From assembly GCA_029449245.1 (NCBI GenBank), contig JANATF010000003.1, forward strand, positions 620,001 to 684,000: DNA of 64,000 nucleotides, read 5' to 3'. The translations under genes were made by a program, and so were the position numbers. How positions within the stretch are numbered: the first letter of the stretch is position 1; each line of letters starts with the position of its first letter. Below, piece after piece: positions 22,375 through 35,293 of this stretch. The notes under the pieces are model-generated. The model saw only the letters and a list, made by a program, of their open reading frames with translations, had not been told where the DNA came from and did no database searches. This stretch comes from Mortierella alpina. Taxonomy: Eukaryota; Mortierellomycota; Mortierellomycetes; Mortierellales; Mortierellaceae.

Positions 22375-24389
22375 ATGAAAACAAAACGCGAAAGCTACTC
22401 CGAGCAAATAAGGTAACGAATGGAGACATGCATAGGAATCGAATCAAGAATGAATTGTGCCTCAGGGCACGGACCAAGTAACGCCGTTCAGATTTGGATC
22501 GTGGTCTGAATGTGACACTAAAACGTGCATGGCTCTCTGCTTCCTATTCGCTTTCACTCTCCAGGGCATCACAGTACGACCCAGAAGTCGATGCGGACCT
22601 TTACAACTTTCAGCGCGAACAACAGCAGCAATCAAGGCTACAAAGGAGAACATCTACCACTCCTCGTGGCTCCCTGGACATTCCAACGCCCGTAGTGAAC
22701 AACAGTCTCGACCATTACCCATGTTCATCCTCGCCTTCCAACAACTCTAATGCAAGCAATTTCATCAACCTTACTCCATCTAATTCAACTTCGAGCGCCC
22801 TGCCTAATGCTTCAGCCGAAGGATTTTACATACCTCCGCCTCCTTGTTCTTCTTCGGCCACCGCGCGTCGAAATGGATACCATTCGACGCCTCCGTCCTC
22901 AGAAATCGTGACATGCTCGAGCACCACTTTGCCCCTCCCTCCTCCAGCAAAGGAGAACGCCGTCTCTGCTAATCCAGAGCCGGCAGCAGGAGCATCGCTC
23001 TCAAAGATTTCATCGTCCATCCTTGGGAGATTGCCTGGCTACCTGAAGCACTCAAAATTGACCTCAATGGCGTCTGGGAGGTCAGGACTCGTCTCCAGGG
23101 GTTCAAGATCATCTTTACAACTCAACTTGAGGACACATCAGCAGCAGCAGAATCCCGCACTTGTTCCAACGCCGAGTCATTCACCTGGAAGCACTTCGGA
23201 GGGTCCTACTTTGGCCCCTAGTCCTCTCTACCCGATCGTGGACCCAGTGTTTCTAAAGGAGCAGCAACTTCAACTGCAGATGCAGTTTCAAGGTGATGGT
23301 GTCATCGGGAACGGGATAGATATATTAGGGAACAGGGTTGGGTATGGGACAAATCGACAGGACGATGCGCGGTTGCAATTGGAGCAGGAGAGGGAATACC
23401 TCAAGAGTCGCAAACTGAGATCCTGGACAAGAAGCAAGGTCTTGTTGCTTCTGTCGAATACACTTGTGAGTATCATGACCAACAGTAGAATGAGCAATGA
23501 TCAAGGAGATGGTGTTCCTGATAAATGCATACTGACCGGGTTCATAACACTCCCGGGTGGGCCGTTTTGTTTTTGCATTTAGCTCCTAGCGTACTCATTG
23601 GCCTGCACAGTGGTAATGTCCATGTCATGGAGGGGCGCAGAGTGGACAAAGCCAGTTCTGGACTCTGGGATTATGATGATAGCGAATCACAACGTGCTTT
23701 ATCGTAAGTTGTCAGGTTGTGTTTCCACGAAGTTCAACTTGCCCCTCATGCTTATGACTGACCCATCGCCGCCTTCGATCATAGTGATGATGGTGACGGC
23801 GCCATGTGGGGTTGTACTCGCGCTATTGGGATACTACGGCATTTTGAAACAGAGTCGCAAGGTGCTGAGCATCTATGCAGTCTTGCTATGGCCTCTCTTT
23901 GGCCTTTTGACGTCAATCGGTTACATCTGCTACCGCCGCAGGAATGTGGCGCTCTATCAAAAGCTCAAGTTTTCATGGATCAATGAATACACGCGCGACG
24001 ACCGACTCGTCATCCAGAACGCTGTAAGTTATTTATATTTATCCCTCGTTTACGCTCCCAAAAAAGGATCTACAGGTCATTTGCTTTTCATGTAAGCGCT
24101 ATCATGCACACCCTAACTCTCGCGTTCGTAGCTGTCCTGCTGTGGATACCGATCTATGGCGGATTACCCTTCATATGATCTACATTGCTTTCCAAGAGCA
24201 CCATTGCCAGCCTGCGAGTCTTTGTTCTTGCAATACCAGCAGGATTTACTCTCTAATACCTCATCGGCGGCATTCACTTTGCTCCCTCTTCAGCTGTTGA
24301 TCATGATCGTCGCACTCCTCTGTTCGAACCACATCGATCATCTATACCGGTCAGCTAATCCGATCACACCAAAGCTTTACACTCATTAA
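22375..24389 (+). CDS. Tetraspanin with long N-terminal cytosolic extension
   Basis: Five exons: 22375-22412, 22565-23465, 23583-23703, 23785-24023 and 24132-24389, giving 518 residues. Four membrane segments are present, about at VLLLLSNTLLLAYSLACTVV, TAPCGVVLALLGYY, VLSIYAVLLWPLFGLLTSIG and LQLLIMIVALLC. Between the last two lies a short extracellular loop that opens with the tetraspanin signature CCG and holds two more cysteines. Fungal tetraspanins (PLS1/TSP types) act at the plasma membrane in septin- and NADPH-oxidase-linked polar growth. The first exon codes only 12 residues (MKTKRESYSEQI) and ends at a GTAACG donor; the joined codon is AGG and the frame then runs open. About 310 residues of Ser/Pro/Asn-rich sequence precede TM1, far more than the handful usual in the family. 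The family call rests on CCG plus topology, so some caution is due. Confidence 0.75.
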
Positions 24390-24543
24390 ATTGGAGAACT
24401 GAGCACATGTATTGAATGAAAACAGTATGAGCCACCAGAGGACCAAGTATATGATAATAGGAGGAAAGTAAAAGGAGGGAGGAAAAGTAATGGTGACAGA
24501 TATGATTTGTTTTTTGTATTATTTCTGCGTGTGATAACGGAGC

Positions 24544-27500
24544 TTAGATCTCACCCGCCTGGTGTGCTAGCTGATAAAACTTGGACTCGCGAGACCGCAG
24601 CAATACCGAAGGCGCCTCGAACTCCTGCACGAGGCCCTTCTCCAACACCAAGATCTTGTCCGAGTCCATCACAGTTTTGATTCGATGCGCAATCGTCAAA
24701 ACGGTTCTATCCTTGAACTCTCGTCGAATCGTCTTTTGGATCAAATCATCCGTCTCCACATCCACTGCGGCTGTTGCCTCGTCCAAAATCAACACTTTGG
24801 TCTTGCGCAAGAGTGCGCGTGCTAGACAAATCAACGACCGTTGTCCCACTGAAAAGTTGTCGCCATTCTGCGCAACTTGATAGGAAAGCCCGCCCACCAA
24901 GGATGAGATATGTTCCTTTAGATGAGCGCGTTCCAAGGCCTGCCACAGCACAGCATCCTCAAGTTCTTGAAACGGATCCAAATTGTCGCGCACAGTTCCA
25001 GCAAATAGAGTAGGATCTTGAGGAATGATGGATAGATGCTGGCGAAGGGTCCGTAATCCAAGAGTCGAGATGTCAATACCATCAATCTCAATCGACCCAC
25101 CGGCGATCCCTCCTTGTCCACTTGAAAAAGTACAACGGTCGACGAGATTGTCGGAAGCTGAGGGATCGCTCATGATGGCCCAAAAGCTGTCTGCTGCCTC
25201 GATGATTCTGAAAAGGGCCAAGGTCAAAGATGACTTTCCGGCGCCAGTTCGTCCAACGATGCCAATCTTCTCCTGGGGTTCAATCGTGAAAGTCGCGTCT
25301 TTGATGCACAGATCCAAACCTTCTCTGTACCGGGTCGAGAATACCTTGAAGGCGATCCTGCCATGCTGAGGCCAATCTCCAGGGATCCGAACTCCAGTGT
25401 CGAGCGGCGCTTCAACTGGCAATTGTGAATACTCTTGGATCCGCTCCACGCTCACAAACTGGTTTTGGACCTCACTAGCCGTCCGCACGAGAATCGCAAT
25501 GACATTGGTCAGGTTGAGGGCATAACTGAGTGCCAAGCCAACCAGACTGCGGTCGAGGGTCTTTGCGTTGAGTACCGCCAGAGCTGAGGCGAGGAACACA
25601 GTAGAGGCGCATAGGGTTTGCACGCGAATGTTGAGCCATCGACTTGTGATCATAAACTGGTCCGTCCTGAGGGCAATTAAATCGGACCGCTTCTCGTTCT
25701 CTTCTATGAACTGTGTCGTCAAGCCTTGAGTAGATCGGATTATGGACACGCCTGCGAGAGACTCGCTGAAATGCTGGTAGAGCGGCGACTTTGACACTGA
25801 TAATAGTCGCTTCAGCGCCCCAGAGGTTTTCACGTAGTAGTCTTGTATCAGCATGAATACGAGCAGCAGAGGTGGGACGGCGACCAAAAATATGGGAGTT
25901 GAGTAGCTGATGACGAACATGATGCCAAGGATTGTGGAGCTAAAGCTGAGGAAACCTGGAAGTAATTCAGGCAGCTGGCTGTCGACCGCAGAAACATCGG
26001 ACGAGAATCGGTTAAGTATTCTTCCCATGCTGTGTAGATTAAATATCGCGCAAAAATGGGATTGAGCATCAGCAATGAATAATCATTAGTACGCACCGCA
26101 AATACTCATCTCGGAAGCAAAGACTTACGGAGTCGTGTCAAAAAAGCTCATAGGCAGGCGCAGAACATGGGTCAACAGGCGGTCATGCAGCGTCTTGGCT
26201 CCCTGAAGGGCACAGACCACGTTCGCCATATAGTTAACTGTCACATCCACGATCAGGAAGAGTGCAACAAAGAGAGCGTATCCACCGAGAAAGAAGACAA
26301 TCGGGCGATCATCTTTGCGCTCGCTTGCGGTGACCCAGTACCTCAGCCAAAAATTGGTTGCGATTTGACATCCTTGGCCCAACGCATACAAGAAGATGCA
26401 CAGAGCGGCATTACGCATCGATCTATTCAATATTAAACAAAAGAGCAAGGTTAATTAGAGGGCAATTGGTTACATAACAATATGCTGATTCAGAGTGGCC
26501 GTAGTAACGTACATTGCTCTGGCATAGTTCAAGTAGACCTTCCATCCAATTTTTCCAGCTTCCATCTTTTCGGCGCTCACGAGTGTGCCGCTCGTTGTCT
26601 TGTCCTTGCTGACCACTGGAGTAGCGCTTTTGATACCATCAGCCGCAAGGACTGATATCTTGGGGCCTCTTGTTTCTGTATCAACCTTTACACGGTCCTC
26701 CGATGTCTGCTGCATGCTTTTCGTTTTCTCATGGACCGAGTACTCCGAAATCAATTGGTAGAATGCGTTCTTTGCCTGCATGAGCTGTCGGTACGTTCCC
26801 TTCTCCAGAATCATCCCATCCTTGATCACCACAATCTGATCAACACTCTCCAAGTGATCAATGCCATGTGTCACAAGTAAACGCGTCTTGTGCTTGAGAA
26901 GACCTTCAGGACCGAGCAGATGCTTCCATAGATGCTGGTCCACGTGCGCATCTACTGCACTCAAAGGATCATCCAGGAGGTAGATGTCTGCGTCCTGGTA
27001 TGCGGCGCGGGCCAATGCGACCCTTTGCTTTTGCCCGCCAGACAGGTTGATCCCCTTTTCTCCAATCTCTGTCTCGGATCCATTGGGAAGCATTTCCAGA
27101 TCTGGCGCTAGTCCGCACGAGAAGACAAGTTTGTCATACTTCTCCTGATCAAAGGGCTTTCCCAATAGAATGTTGTCTCGGACAGTTGCGTTGATGATCC
27201 AAGCCTGCTGCGGGACATACGCGAGATTCCCGTACACTGTGACACTTCCTTGTTGCCTATACATGTCACCGATGATCGCGCTCAGAAGTGAAGATTTACC
27301 CTGGCCGACCCTGCCTGCGATAGCCGTTAGTGAACCGTCCGGGACCTCGAGGTTGATATTTGACAATATGGGATTTCCTGGCGTAGCAGACGCGGATGAG
27401 GCTCGAGTGGATGCAAGTAGCGGTTGACGCTCTTCGTCTGATCGACTCGAGGATGTGTTTGGAGGCGAAGCAGCTCTTGGAACATCGGGCTTTTTGTCCC

Positions 27501-30034
27501 ACCCGAACGTTCCATTCTCGATCTCCACTGCTAGGATCTTTCCATCAATACCCTTGGTCGAGTCCTTGGACGATTCTGACTGGCGACTGAGACGATGGAC
27601 TGCCCTGGTGTCAATTTCCTCTAGCAAGAGAAACTTTTGGATTCGGTGATTAGCGGTTCGGATCGCGATGAGATGGGAGATGGCCATGGGAATAAGACCC
27701 AGGGGTCGTCCCATAATGGTGAAGAGACTGATGCCAACAAAGACCACTTCAGGAGTCATCTTGGCAGGCGTGAAATTGGGACCACCCCAGTTGGCATAGA
27801 CGGTGTATGTGGCCAGGACGATCAGCAGATTGACAGAGGAAAACACCATGACGAGAAGCGAGCGGATGGTGCAGAGAGTTTTCTGGGCTCCTAACTCCTT
27901 TTCACGTAAACCATCAATCCTACTACGGAATGCATCCTCCCTGAAGATATACACGCAAGATCATTCAGTATAGATGAAAGGTCCGTTTGATGCAACTCTT
28001 TCGCATTTCACATCATGACATACAACACATAATACATACCACGCATACAACTTGACAATCTTGATGTTGGATAAGATTTCAGTCATGACTCGTAGTCGGC
28101 TGTCCATCACCTGCAACTTTTTTTGCTGTGACGACTGGAATAGCTTAGCCAGTTTTGCCTGTGCCGGAGTGACAATCGCAAACACAGCTAGTCCAGCCAC
28201 AAGGGACCATCCCAGCAGCCAGTAGAGCAAAGAGAGTGCTATAGCGAGCTCGAATGGAATAGTCACGGAGAGCGGCAAGAGATTTGAGGCGGCCATCCAA
28301 ACCTCGGCATCTCCTCCCATGTGGTTACCTGGCCATTTCATATTCAAAGTAAAGGAGCTGAATGGTAAGGGCTTGTTGCTGCTATCGACGCCTAGCTTTT
28401 GCATGACCAAAAAAACCAAGAGACACTTACTGATTTCGCCCAAGGTCGATTGCTTCCTGGCATCTGGGGACAACCTCAGTGCCTTCCTGTAGACCATGTC
28501 GATTAAGGAAGCTCTAGCGCTGATCCCAATATGCGATAGTTCCTTCGAAGAGCTGGATAGACAAAACGCCGAGATCACATTGCCAAGAAACATCCCCGTT
28601 GCGACCAAAAGACCCTGTGCAATCGCTGGAGGTGGAGTTCCATTCTTGAGGGCCTCGCCATAGTCGACAAAGAACCTTAGCAACAGCGCAAAGAAGTATG
28701 AAGGCGCATACCAGAGTGCGAAGCTCGTCAATCTAACCACCATTGTTGGAATGATCCGCCACTTGTACGCATCAAGAACCGTCAGAATTAATGATGGACC
28801 AGCACCAGAGACAGACGCCGACTTGGTATCATCCGTATGACTGTTGGGACCGTGACGCCGCCTGTACCGCGTCAATCGAGCCTCCCACCTTTGAGAAATA
28901 ATGTCAAAGTTATGTCGCGTCTGCAGGTTCTCTGGCAGTTTTTCGTTTACATCCGCAGCCGTCAGTGGGCGTTTGGCGCCTAGAGACATCATCGGCTGTA
29001 TATGATGGAACGTCAGACGCGAAAACAGGTTTGCTTGATCATACGACGACAGACCCTCTTTTTCCCTGCTCTCACGCTGAACTCGAGTGTTAGTCCTGGG
29101 AAGAATCTCTAGCAGAAAAGCGAGCGCGATGGAGCCAGCTAAAAGGGTCAAGATCCTGGAGGGATCCCATTGGATCTGGGAGGCTGGAGGTGGGTCCTGC
29201 AACACCGATGGGCTAGGACCGTGCACATTGAGAAGCGGACTCTTCATAGATGAACCTCCTCCCTGGATCACCAACCATGAGAGCGTGCAGCCGAGGAGTG
29301 TGACAACGTAGTAGACTATGAGATAGTCAGACGACCGAATCTCATATCGGTGTTCATTCTTGTTCAAAAACAAGGCGGTCGACTATCAGGAGACGCGAAA
29401 TGAGGAAGGTTTACACACAGAGTGAGCAAGTTGAATCGCGTCAGTCTACAGCTACAGCCGTGACCGAAGTGTTGATACCCCAATACCGTATACACTTTCG
29501 GGAAAACACTGGGCAAAACGACGAAACAACAAACCTGTGCCTTGAACCCAAAAAATTGCGCAGTAATATCGCTTTTGGAGCACTACATTCCACTTCTCGC
29601 ATGCACTGCCTACACCCGTCACAACCCATTCCACCACCCTCTCCTCATTATTATTTCATTATTAGCTTGCCACATGGACTTTGCTGATAGGGCGGAGGTT
29701 TACTATATCTAATTCTATGTCGTATACGCACCCAGGCGATCCACATCAGGACTGCACTCTGCAGGAGGCCATCCATGACCGGCAAATAGGGCCCACTAAC
29801 GAGTGAGAACGACAGAGCCAGCAGCAAGACACAGGCCATCAGAAGGAAGAACTGACTGGGCCAATATAGCAGCGCTGTCCGCCCATAGCTGTGAGGAACT
29901 TTGTTCCTTTGGAGCCAACGAATACGCATGAGAAAGATGACGGTGGCGAAAAGTGCTGGGAAGCCGAGGAATACGGTGTGGCCACCCAGGTGGGCTAAGA
30001 AAGTGGCCCACTCATTCATGGTGTCGTTAACCAT
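24544..30034 (-). CDS. ABC transporter, subfamily C (MRP/YCF1 type)
   Basis: Six exons: 30034-29732, 29382-28431, 28328-28040, 27940-26513, 26422-26129 and 26029-24544, for 1583 residues. Order: N-terminal membrane domain (exons 1-2), first 6-helix domain, NBD1 (Walker A GRVGQGKS about 724-731, signature LSGGQKQR about 814, Walker B YLLDD about 835), second 6-helix domain, NBD2 (GRTGAGKS about 1348-1355, FSVGQ about 1481, LILDEATA about 1502). The FFDTTPMGRILNRFSSD motif spans the last intron, which confirms the splice. Full-length ABCC pumps export glutathione conjugates and drugs or load them into the vacuole. NBD2 has an insert of about 30 residues between the Walker A helix and GGSIEIDGIDIS. 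An ATG at 30106 lies inside the TATA box, so I start at 30034. Intron 1 is the longest here (349 bp). Confidence 0.92.
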
Positions 30035-30100
30035 AATGATTGGAACAAGGGTGATGGGAGAGTGAAGACAGGGAGAGAAAAAATGAGACGCAAGGGACAG

Positions 30101-30113
30101 AGCCATTTATATC
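30101..30113 (-). promoter_or_regulatory. TATA box of the ABC transporter gene
   Basis: Read on the minus strand this is GATATAAATGGCT. It overlaps an in-frame ATG (30106), which therefore should lie upstream of the transcription start. Confidence 0.55.
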
Positions 30114-30456
30114 TTTTTGTAAAGGGTTTGTTTACCCAATATGCTCTGCTCTACGATCGATCATGATGTGCGACGTGCTGTGACCAAACACCATGGGCTA
30201 AATAAAATCCCTCATGGCAGAGAGGTCGATAAGTAGTCATCGACTTTCCGGCCATTGCTGCCGACTCACGCCTGCATTCTGCCTTATCGCCGTGTTCTCC
30301 ACGTTTTTTCAACGTGTCGGCGAAACCTTAAGTCCAGTTTCTGTCCACATACTGCCGTTTCAATTGAGATGGCATGCGGGTATCGTTTTTTTTCTATTCT
30401 TCGTGGATCAATACAATAGGACGCGTTACGTGTGGTCAAAACTCATTTAATGCCTA

Positions 30457-31867
30457 CTACAATGTGAAATCCACACCTGTGAACTCGACACTCTTGGCCC
30501 ACAGCAGCTCCTGAGCCTTCTCATCCATCGCAATGGGGTTCACAGTCCTTGGGATCTGATCAAAAAAGTACTCTCCAGAGACATTCTCCAATCCAGGCGC
30601 CATGGTCAAGTAGATCGAGGACATGGCCCCAGCGAGGGGTGAGCGACAAACGACCCGCGCCACGCCCATTAGCACTGTCATCAATGGGTTATGCTTGAAC
30701 AACTCGGTGAAGCAGGCGCCAGGGTGGTTCGCGTTCACAGTGATCTTGATGCTACTATCGGATTGTGCAGCCTGTCGAAGGCGGCGGTCCAAAGCCTTGA
30801 CAAAGAGCAAGTTGGCCAGTTTCGAGTATGAGTAGTGTCCGAGACGCGAGTATCCTTTGGGTGATTGAAGGCGGTCGTAGCGGATATCATCTGAGGAGTA
30901 GTGAGCTCCCGAGGACAGGACAACGATGCGGCCCTGGGTTGACTTTTTGAGCATGGGAAGCAGCTCCAGTGTCAGCACATAGTGGCCCAAATGGTTCTAA
31001 AGATCGAGGACGCAAGTTAAAGTGTTGGTGTTAGGACACCGGGGGTATCGTGCAGCAGGCCGAGTAGTTGTATCGTTTTCAAGCATTACCACTCCAAACT
31101 GCATCTCGTATCCTTCCTTGGTCAATTCAAAGGGAATATCCATCATCCCGGCATCTATCATGCGAGAAATGAGGATTATCGTCAGTCTTAGGCTGCTCTC
31201 TCTCTCAAGCCTGGAATAGACCATTCGCAATCCTTTATCGAAAGCAATTCTTACTATTGACGAGGACATCCAATTGAGGGTATCCCAGTGCATTGAACTC
31301 GCGCGTAAACTTCTTGACGCTCTCTATCGAAGAAAGGTCCAAAGCCACGAGCACCAACTTTCCCTTGATTCCTGTCTGTGCTTCGATCTTTTCAATAGCC
31401 TCATTTCCTTTGCTGGCAGATCTGCAGGCTACAATAACAAATAAAAAAAAAAGGGCGGGAGCAGTGTGAAGCACAATGGTGAGTCAAGCGTATCCCTCAG
31501 GTAAGCGATACCCTTGGCGGCTTTGCAATGGCTCGGACGCATGGACTTTACCGATAACTGTCGTAAACCCAGCTTCCACCAAGGCCTTTGCAGTCTCATA
31601 TCCAAGGCCAGAGTTGCCACCTATACAGAGATGGGTGATTGGTGTATGAATATGGGGCGAGCAGTGTAGGCCTGAAAAACGTTGGCATTCCTAACGCTCC
31701 AATATCAACACGCGGGTGCAAAATAATATACCAGTAACGATAGCCACACGCGTTTGTCCTGCAGAAGCGGCCTTTGCCTGGTCGATCCACAACTGGCGAC
31801 GTTGAATGGTTTGGGCGTTGAGGTCGCGCTGCACAATCAGCTGCCAGACATTCAGCACACATTCCAT
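30457..31867 (-). CDS. Short-chain dehydrogenase/reductase (retinol dehydrogenase-like)
   Basis: Five exons: 31867-31732, 31620-31552, 31428-31255, 31154-31090 and 30996-30457, for 327 residues. Joining them rebuilds the classical SDR marks: TGGNSGLG nucleotide-binding loop across the first splice, ACRS after the second beta strand, VALDLSS, the NAG motif across the third intron, GVNHLGHY across the fourth, and the catalytic YSYSK with an upstream VLSSGAH serine. After that come NANHPGACFTEL and a closing region. The Arg in ACRS suggests NADP preference. This is the retinol dehydrogenase / WWOX-like branch; the fungal substrate is unknown. The start in a CATC-ATG context is preferred over a Met five codons upstream. 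Introns are short with varied donors (GTATAT, GTAAAG, GTAAGA, GTAATG). Confidence 0.9.
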
Positions 31868-32410
31868 GATGCCTTTATTCAATGGACGACCAACCTGCTA
31901 TTAGTTCGCCATTCCTCTAAAGTGTCGCAAGTCTAAACAATAAGCAGCAAATGGGAAATGCGCCTCCCTACCGACAAGAGTGGCAGTCAAGGCCAGGGGC
32001 AGGGTCTGAGATGCAGAAGCGATCCACAGCAAGAAGCTGTCGTGCCAATGCGCGCGTGGAGGAAGAAGCGTAGTTGACATTTCTGTTCAATGTATGGGTG
32101 TGCGTGTGCTGTGTGATTGGTGCGAGGAGAGGGTAAACAGCGAGAAGTGAGAAATGAGATGTGACCAAGCATAAAACGGCGACAGGTCCAAGAGCGAGCC
32201 GTGTCCCTTCCCACAAACTGTGGGCTCTGATGATCGGTGACAACAAGCGCTTGGTCCGAGGAGAATACGCGTTTCCTCCGCGCGCTTTTTCTTCCAAGTT
32301 GTGTCCCGCATGTGAAGAGCAATATTATAACTAACGTTCACTCTGGACACTCAGACGCCAAAACATAGCGCCCATTTATTTTAATTGTCATCCTTGTGCG
32401 GAGATTGTCA
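31868..32410. other. Spacer between the SDR and the AEC-type transporter gene
   Basis: Holds the SDR promoter side and the 3' end of the transporter gene. Overlapping minus-strand frames at 31968-32350 read the same DNA in three frames and show no domain. No gene supported. Confidence 0.55.
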
Positions 32411-34615
32411 CTACCGTCCTGCTACCCACAACCCAACAAGCGACCATCCGAGGACACAGGGCACTCCTAGGACACAGTAGCTCCAGAACAAGACCGCCGC
32501 CATCTCCTCCTCAAAGAACCCCTTGATCTGGCACAGCTGGATCATGTTGATCGCAGTGGGCGCTGCCACTAAGAGAACAAGCGTCAATGAAAACGTCGGG
32601 TCCATAGTCAAGACGGGCGAGAGCGTGTCGGGATGAAACAGGATCGCAGGGAGGCAGATCAAGGGCACAGCTACCATGCGCGCAAACAGGGCAAAAGCCA
32701 CGGGCGTGGCACGCTTGAATCGGTGTCCTTGTAAAGGTCCATTGTTGGCGGACATCAACCCAGACTGCTCAGAAGCGTAGTTTGGGTCGTGGTCAATTTG
32801 GAACAGAGTGGCGGTAGAGGAGGCGTATGACCGCGTGGATGCAATCCCTTCTTGGCCATACGAGTTTCTCCTTTGCGAGCGTGAGGGATGGCCTTGTACT
32901 CTCAGCCAGCCTTGATCTTCTTGCTCTCCATCGTCGTCCTCGGACGATGAACTCGAGTCGCTGTCAGGGTGTGCATGTGGGAACACAGATGGGGTATTGG
33001 CACTTCGTCGTCGCACCGGCTGACCGGGTCTAGTTGGGGCCGCCGAGGCTGGCTTGCCGGTAGATGCTGTTGATGAAGGCAAAGAAGGTGAGGACGTCGT
33101 GGCAAAGTGAACCACTTGAGCGCCAAGGCAGAGCAGAATCATAGGGATGGCAGCTGCACCACAGGTCTCGAGAGGGTGGATGATGAATGCGTAAATCTTG
33201 GACTCGGGGCTCATGATAAGTCGGTGCAGCTGTGGGACAAGGCCGATGATCAGTGCAAGGACGGCTGTCAGTAGTGGAGGCGTCAATACCTGCCGGACCC
33301 TGCTCAGTACTGTTGAAGCCTTCTTTCGCAGCATACCCCTTGTTGACCGCCTGTACTGCTGAGACTGCTGGCGATGATGCTGAGGAATGGCTGATGGCAG
33401 CGACCTGCTGGTCTCTACGACGGGTGGTGACAGAGGCTGCATGTGGGTCGACCGCCGAAGCTGCTTTCTGAACTTTTGTGGTGGTCGAAAGAAGGGCGCG
33501 TGCTCTAGGCTAAGCCGAGGTCGGGATTCATGTTCTTGGCTCTCTTCTCCATCCGTCTGCTCATCATCCGTGTCATCCCTGTAGGGTTCAAACGCCGTGG
33601 CTGGCAATTGTCCAGATGGGGGACTTTCACCCGCTCCTGCTGCCCATATAGCGTGCGAGGATGTTGACGAGCCCCTACTAAGGCCATCCACATCGATCAA
33701 GATCCCCTCGCGGGGGCTGGCTACTTCTGATCGAGATCCTGTTGCTATCGGCTCTATATCTCCCTGGCTTGTGGAATCCAAATGCGGCTGTTGATCATCA
33801 TTATTTGAGGTCGCTGGTACGAGAAGTGAGAACCCGTATGACCAGCGGACCAGGTTTCCAAAGATGGCATAGAACAGAATGTATGAGATGCCCCTGGCAG
33901 CAACCTGCTCCTTTGTGTCATTCTCATCCCGCAGCAGCCGACTTCCCGCTGCACTCAGAGCCAGGGACTGGATTAATGCCATAGGGAGGGAGTTGGTGTT
34001 GGAGAAGAGGATGGATGCTGTGACGAATTTTTCTTCGTCAAAAGAGAACTTGAGAAGCCGGGACCCTATCCTGGCCACAGCCCAGGACACGACCGAGAAG
34101 AAGACGAAGAAGAGGGGGATGGGCCAGAAGGCCTTGAACTGCTCCCAGTTGATGGTAGATGCGATCTTTGTGAAGAGCAGACATGGAGTCATGAAGTACA
34201 GGTTGACCTGGGATATCGACTACAAAAGGCCCAGAGTGGCAGGTTGGTACATAATTGCATTAGCTATGGGTTTGCTCATCTCTCTATGCATGCTCAAAAT
34301 GACGCGATAGACGATTATCATTTCACTTTGCTTTACCTTCTGTGCAGACTGTGATAGATAACCTGCTCGAGAGAGGATGACCCCACATGCTACTACGACG
34401 AGGACTTGACTGACAGCCTATAGACGAGCAAAGCTCTGTTAGTGACATTACTGACTTCCGATAAGGATGACATATGCTCCTGTCACAGCAGGATGAGCTG
34501 TGGACTGTGCATCGATCTCCCCCTCCGTGTCCGATGTGATATGCAGGTGCATCCAGGGATCCAGAAGGCTGTGCGTTACCTCTGCTGCTGCCCCTGCAAG
34601 CACAAGCCAGTCCAT
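32411..34615 (-). CDS. Auxin efflux carrier (AEC)-type membrane transporter
   Basis: Three exons: 34615-34580, 34417-34337 and 34219-32411, giving 641 residues. The N-terminal 12- and 27-residue exons rebuild the first helix of the family (SQVLVVVACGVILSRAGYL), followed by VNLYFMTPCLLFTKIAST, the AEC hallmark. Five N-terminal and five C-terminal membrane segments flank a hydrophilic loop of about 150 residues rich in Ser, Arg and His; a second polar insert of about 100 residues interrupts the C-terminal half. The last helices include AAPTAINMIQLCQI, again typical. Fungal members (ECM3/YNL095C-like, S. pombe AEL-like) are ER or plasma-membrane proteins of uncertain substrate. The first donor is GTAACG, the second GTAAAG. 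A 9-bp tandem repeat lies 300-400 bp upstream of the ATG. Confidence 0.9.
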
Positions 34616-34914
34616 ATGCTACGCTATGTTGCAACCTTCTCAGGAGTCGGGTCGAATGGAGGAATGAGAGGGAGAATGAGTTGCTGGATCCGAATGGTGA
34701 GTGTGAATGAGGCGAGATGAAGAAGGATGGATGCACTTGGGCAGAGGAAGGACGGAATAAGACGCTGTAACAAGGTTCAAGATGACGAAACCCAGTGCAC
34801 AGATAAGCGAGGATCGAAAATGGAGTGTTGCCAAGGAGAGATAGAGGAAGTGGAGGGAGCTGCTGTGTGCGAGTAAGCGAGGCAGCGAGGGAGCGAACGA
34901 AATGAGTGCGAAGG

Positions 34915-35018
34915 GTGTGAGGAGTGCGAGGAGGAGTGTGAGGAGTGTGAGGAGTGTGAGGAGTGTGAGGAGTGTGAGGAGTGTGAGGAGTGTGAGGAGT
35001 GATGTGAGGAGTGTGAGG
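34915..35018. repeat. 9-bp tandem repeat (GAGTGTGAG)n
   Basis: About ten near-perfect 9-bp units on the plus strand, with slightly diverged copies at each end. It lies between the AEC-type transporter start and the end of CTF18, in the transporter's upstream region. Because 9 is divisible by three it opens several long frames (Val-Arg-Ser, His-Ser-Ser, Pro-His-Thr) that are not genes. Confidence 0.9.
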
Positions 35019-35293
35019 TGTGCTGGGAACAACAGCGTGCACACGTCAGGAACGACAGATCAAAAGTCGACAACGGCCGCGTAAATTGTGCCAAGAATTT
35101 GGAGGGGTGTGTGGCAAGGCCAGAGATTCTTCGGTATTCTCGGTGGTGCATCCAATCCCTCCGCAGCGGTTCATCCCTGCTTCTGGTTCTCGCAGTAGAA
35201 ATGGACCCCTCCAGGCGTGCTTTATCTCTCTCTTTTCAGGGCACGACGTTGGCGAAGTCTAACTTGACCTACGGTACTTGACCTGGAAGGGTT

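Noticed and set aside
30101-30106. Upstream in-frame ATG of the ABC transporter at 30106
   Set aside because: It lies inside the TATA box and would precede the transcription start.
34323-35151. Frames with Pro-His-Thr, His-Ser-Ser or Val-Arg-Ser repeats
   Set aside because: All are readings of the same 9-bp tandem repeat.
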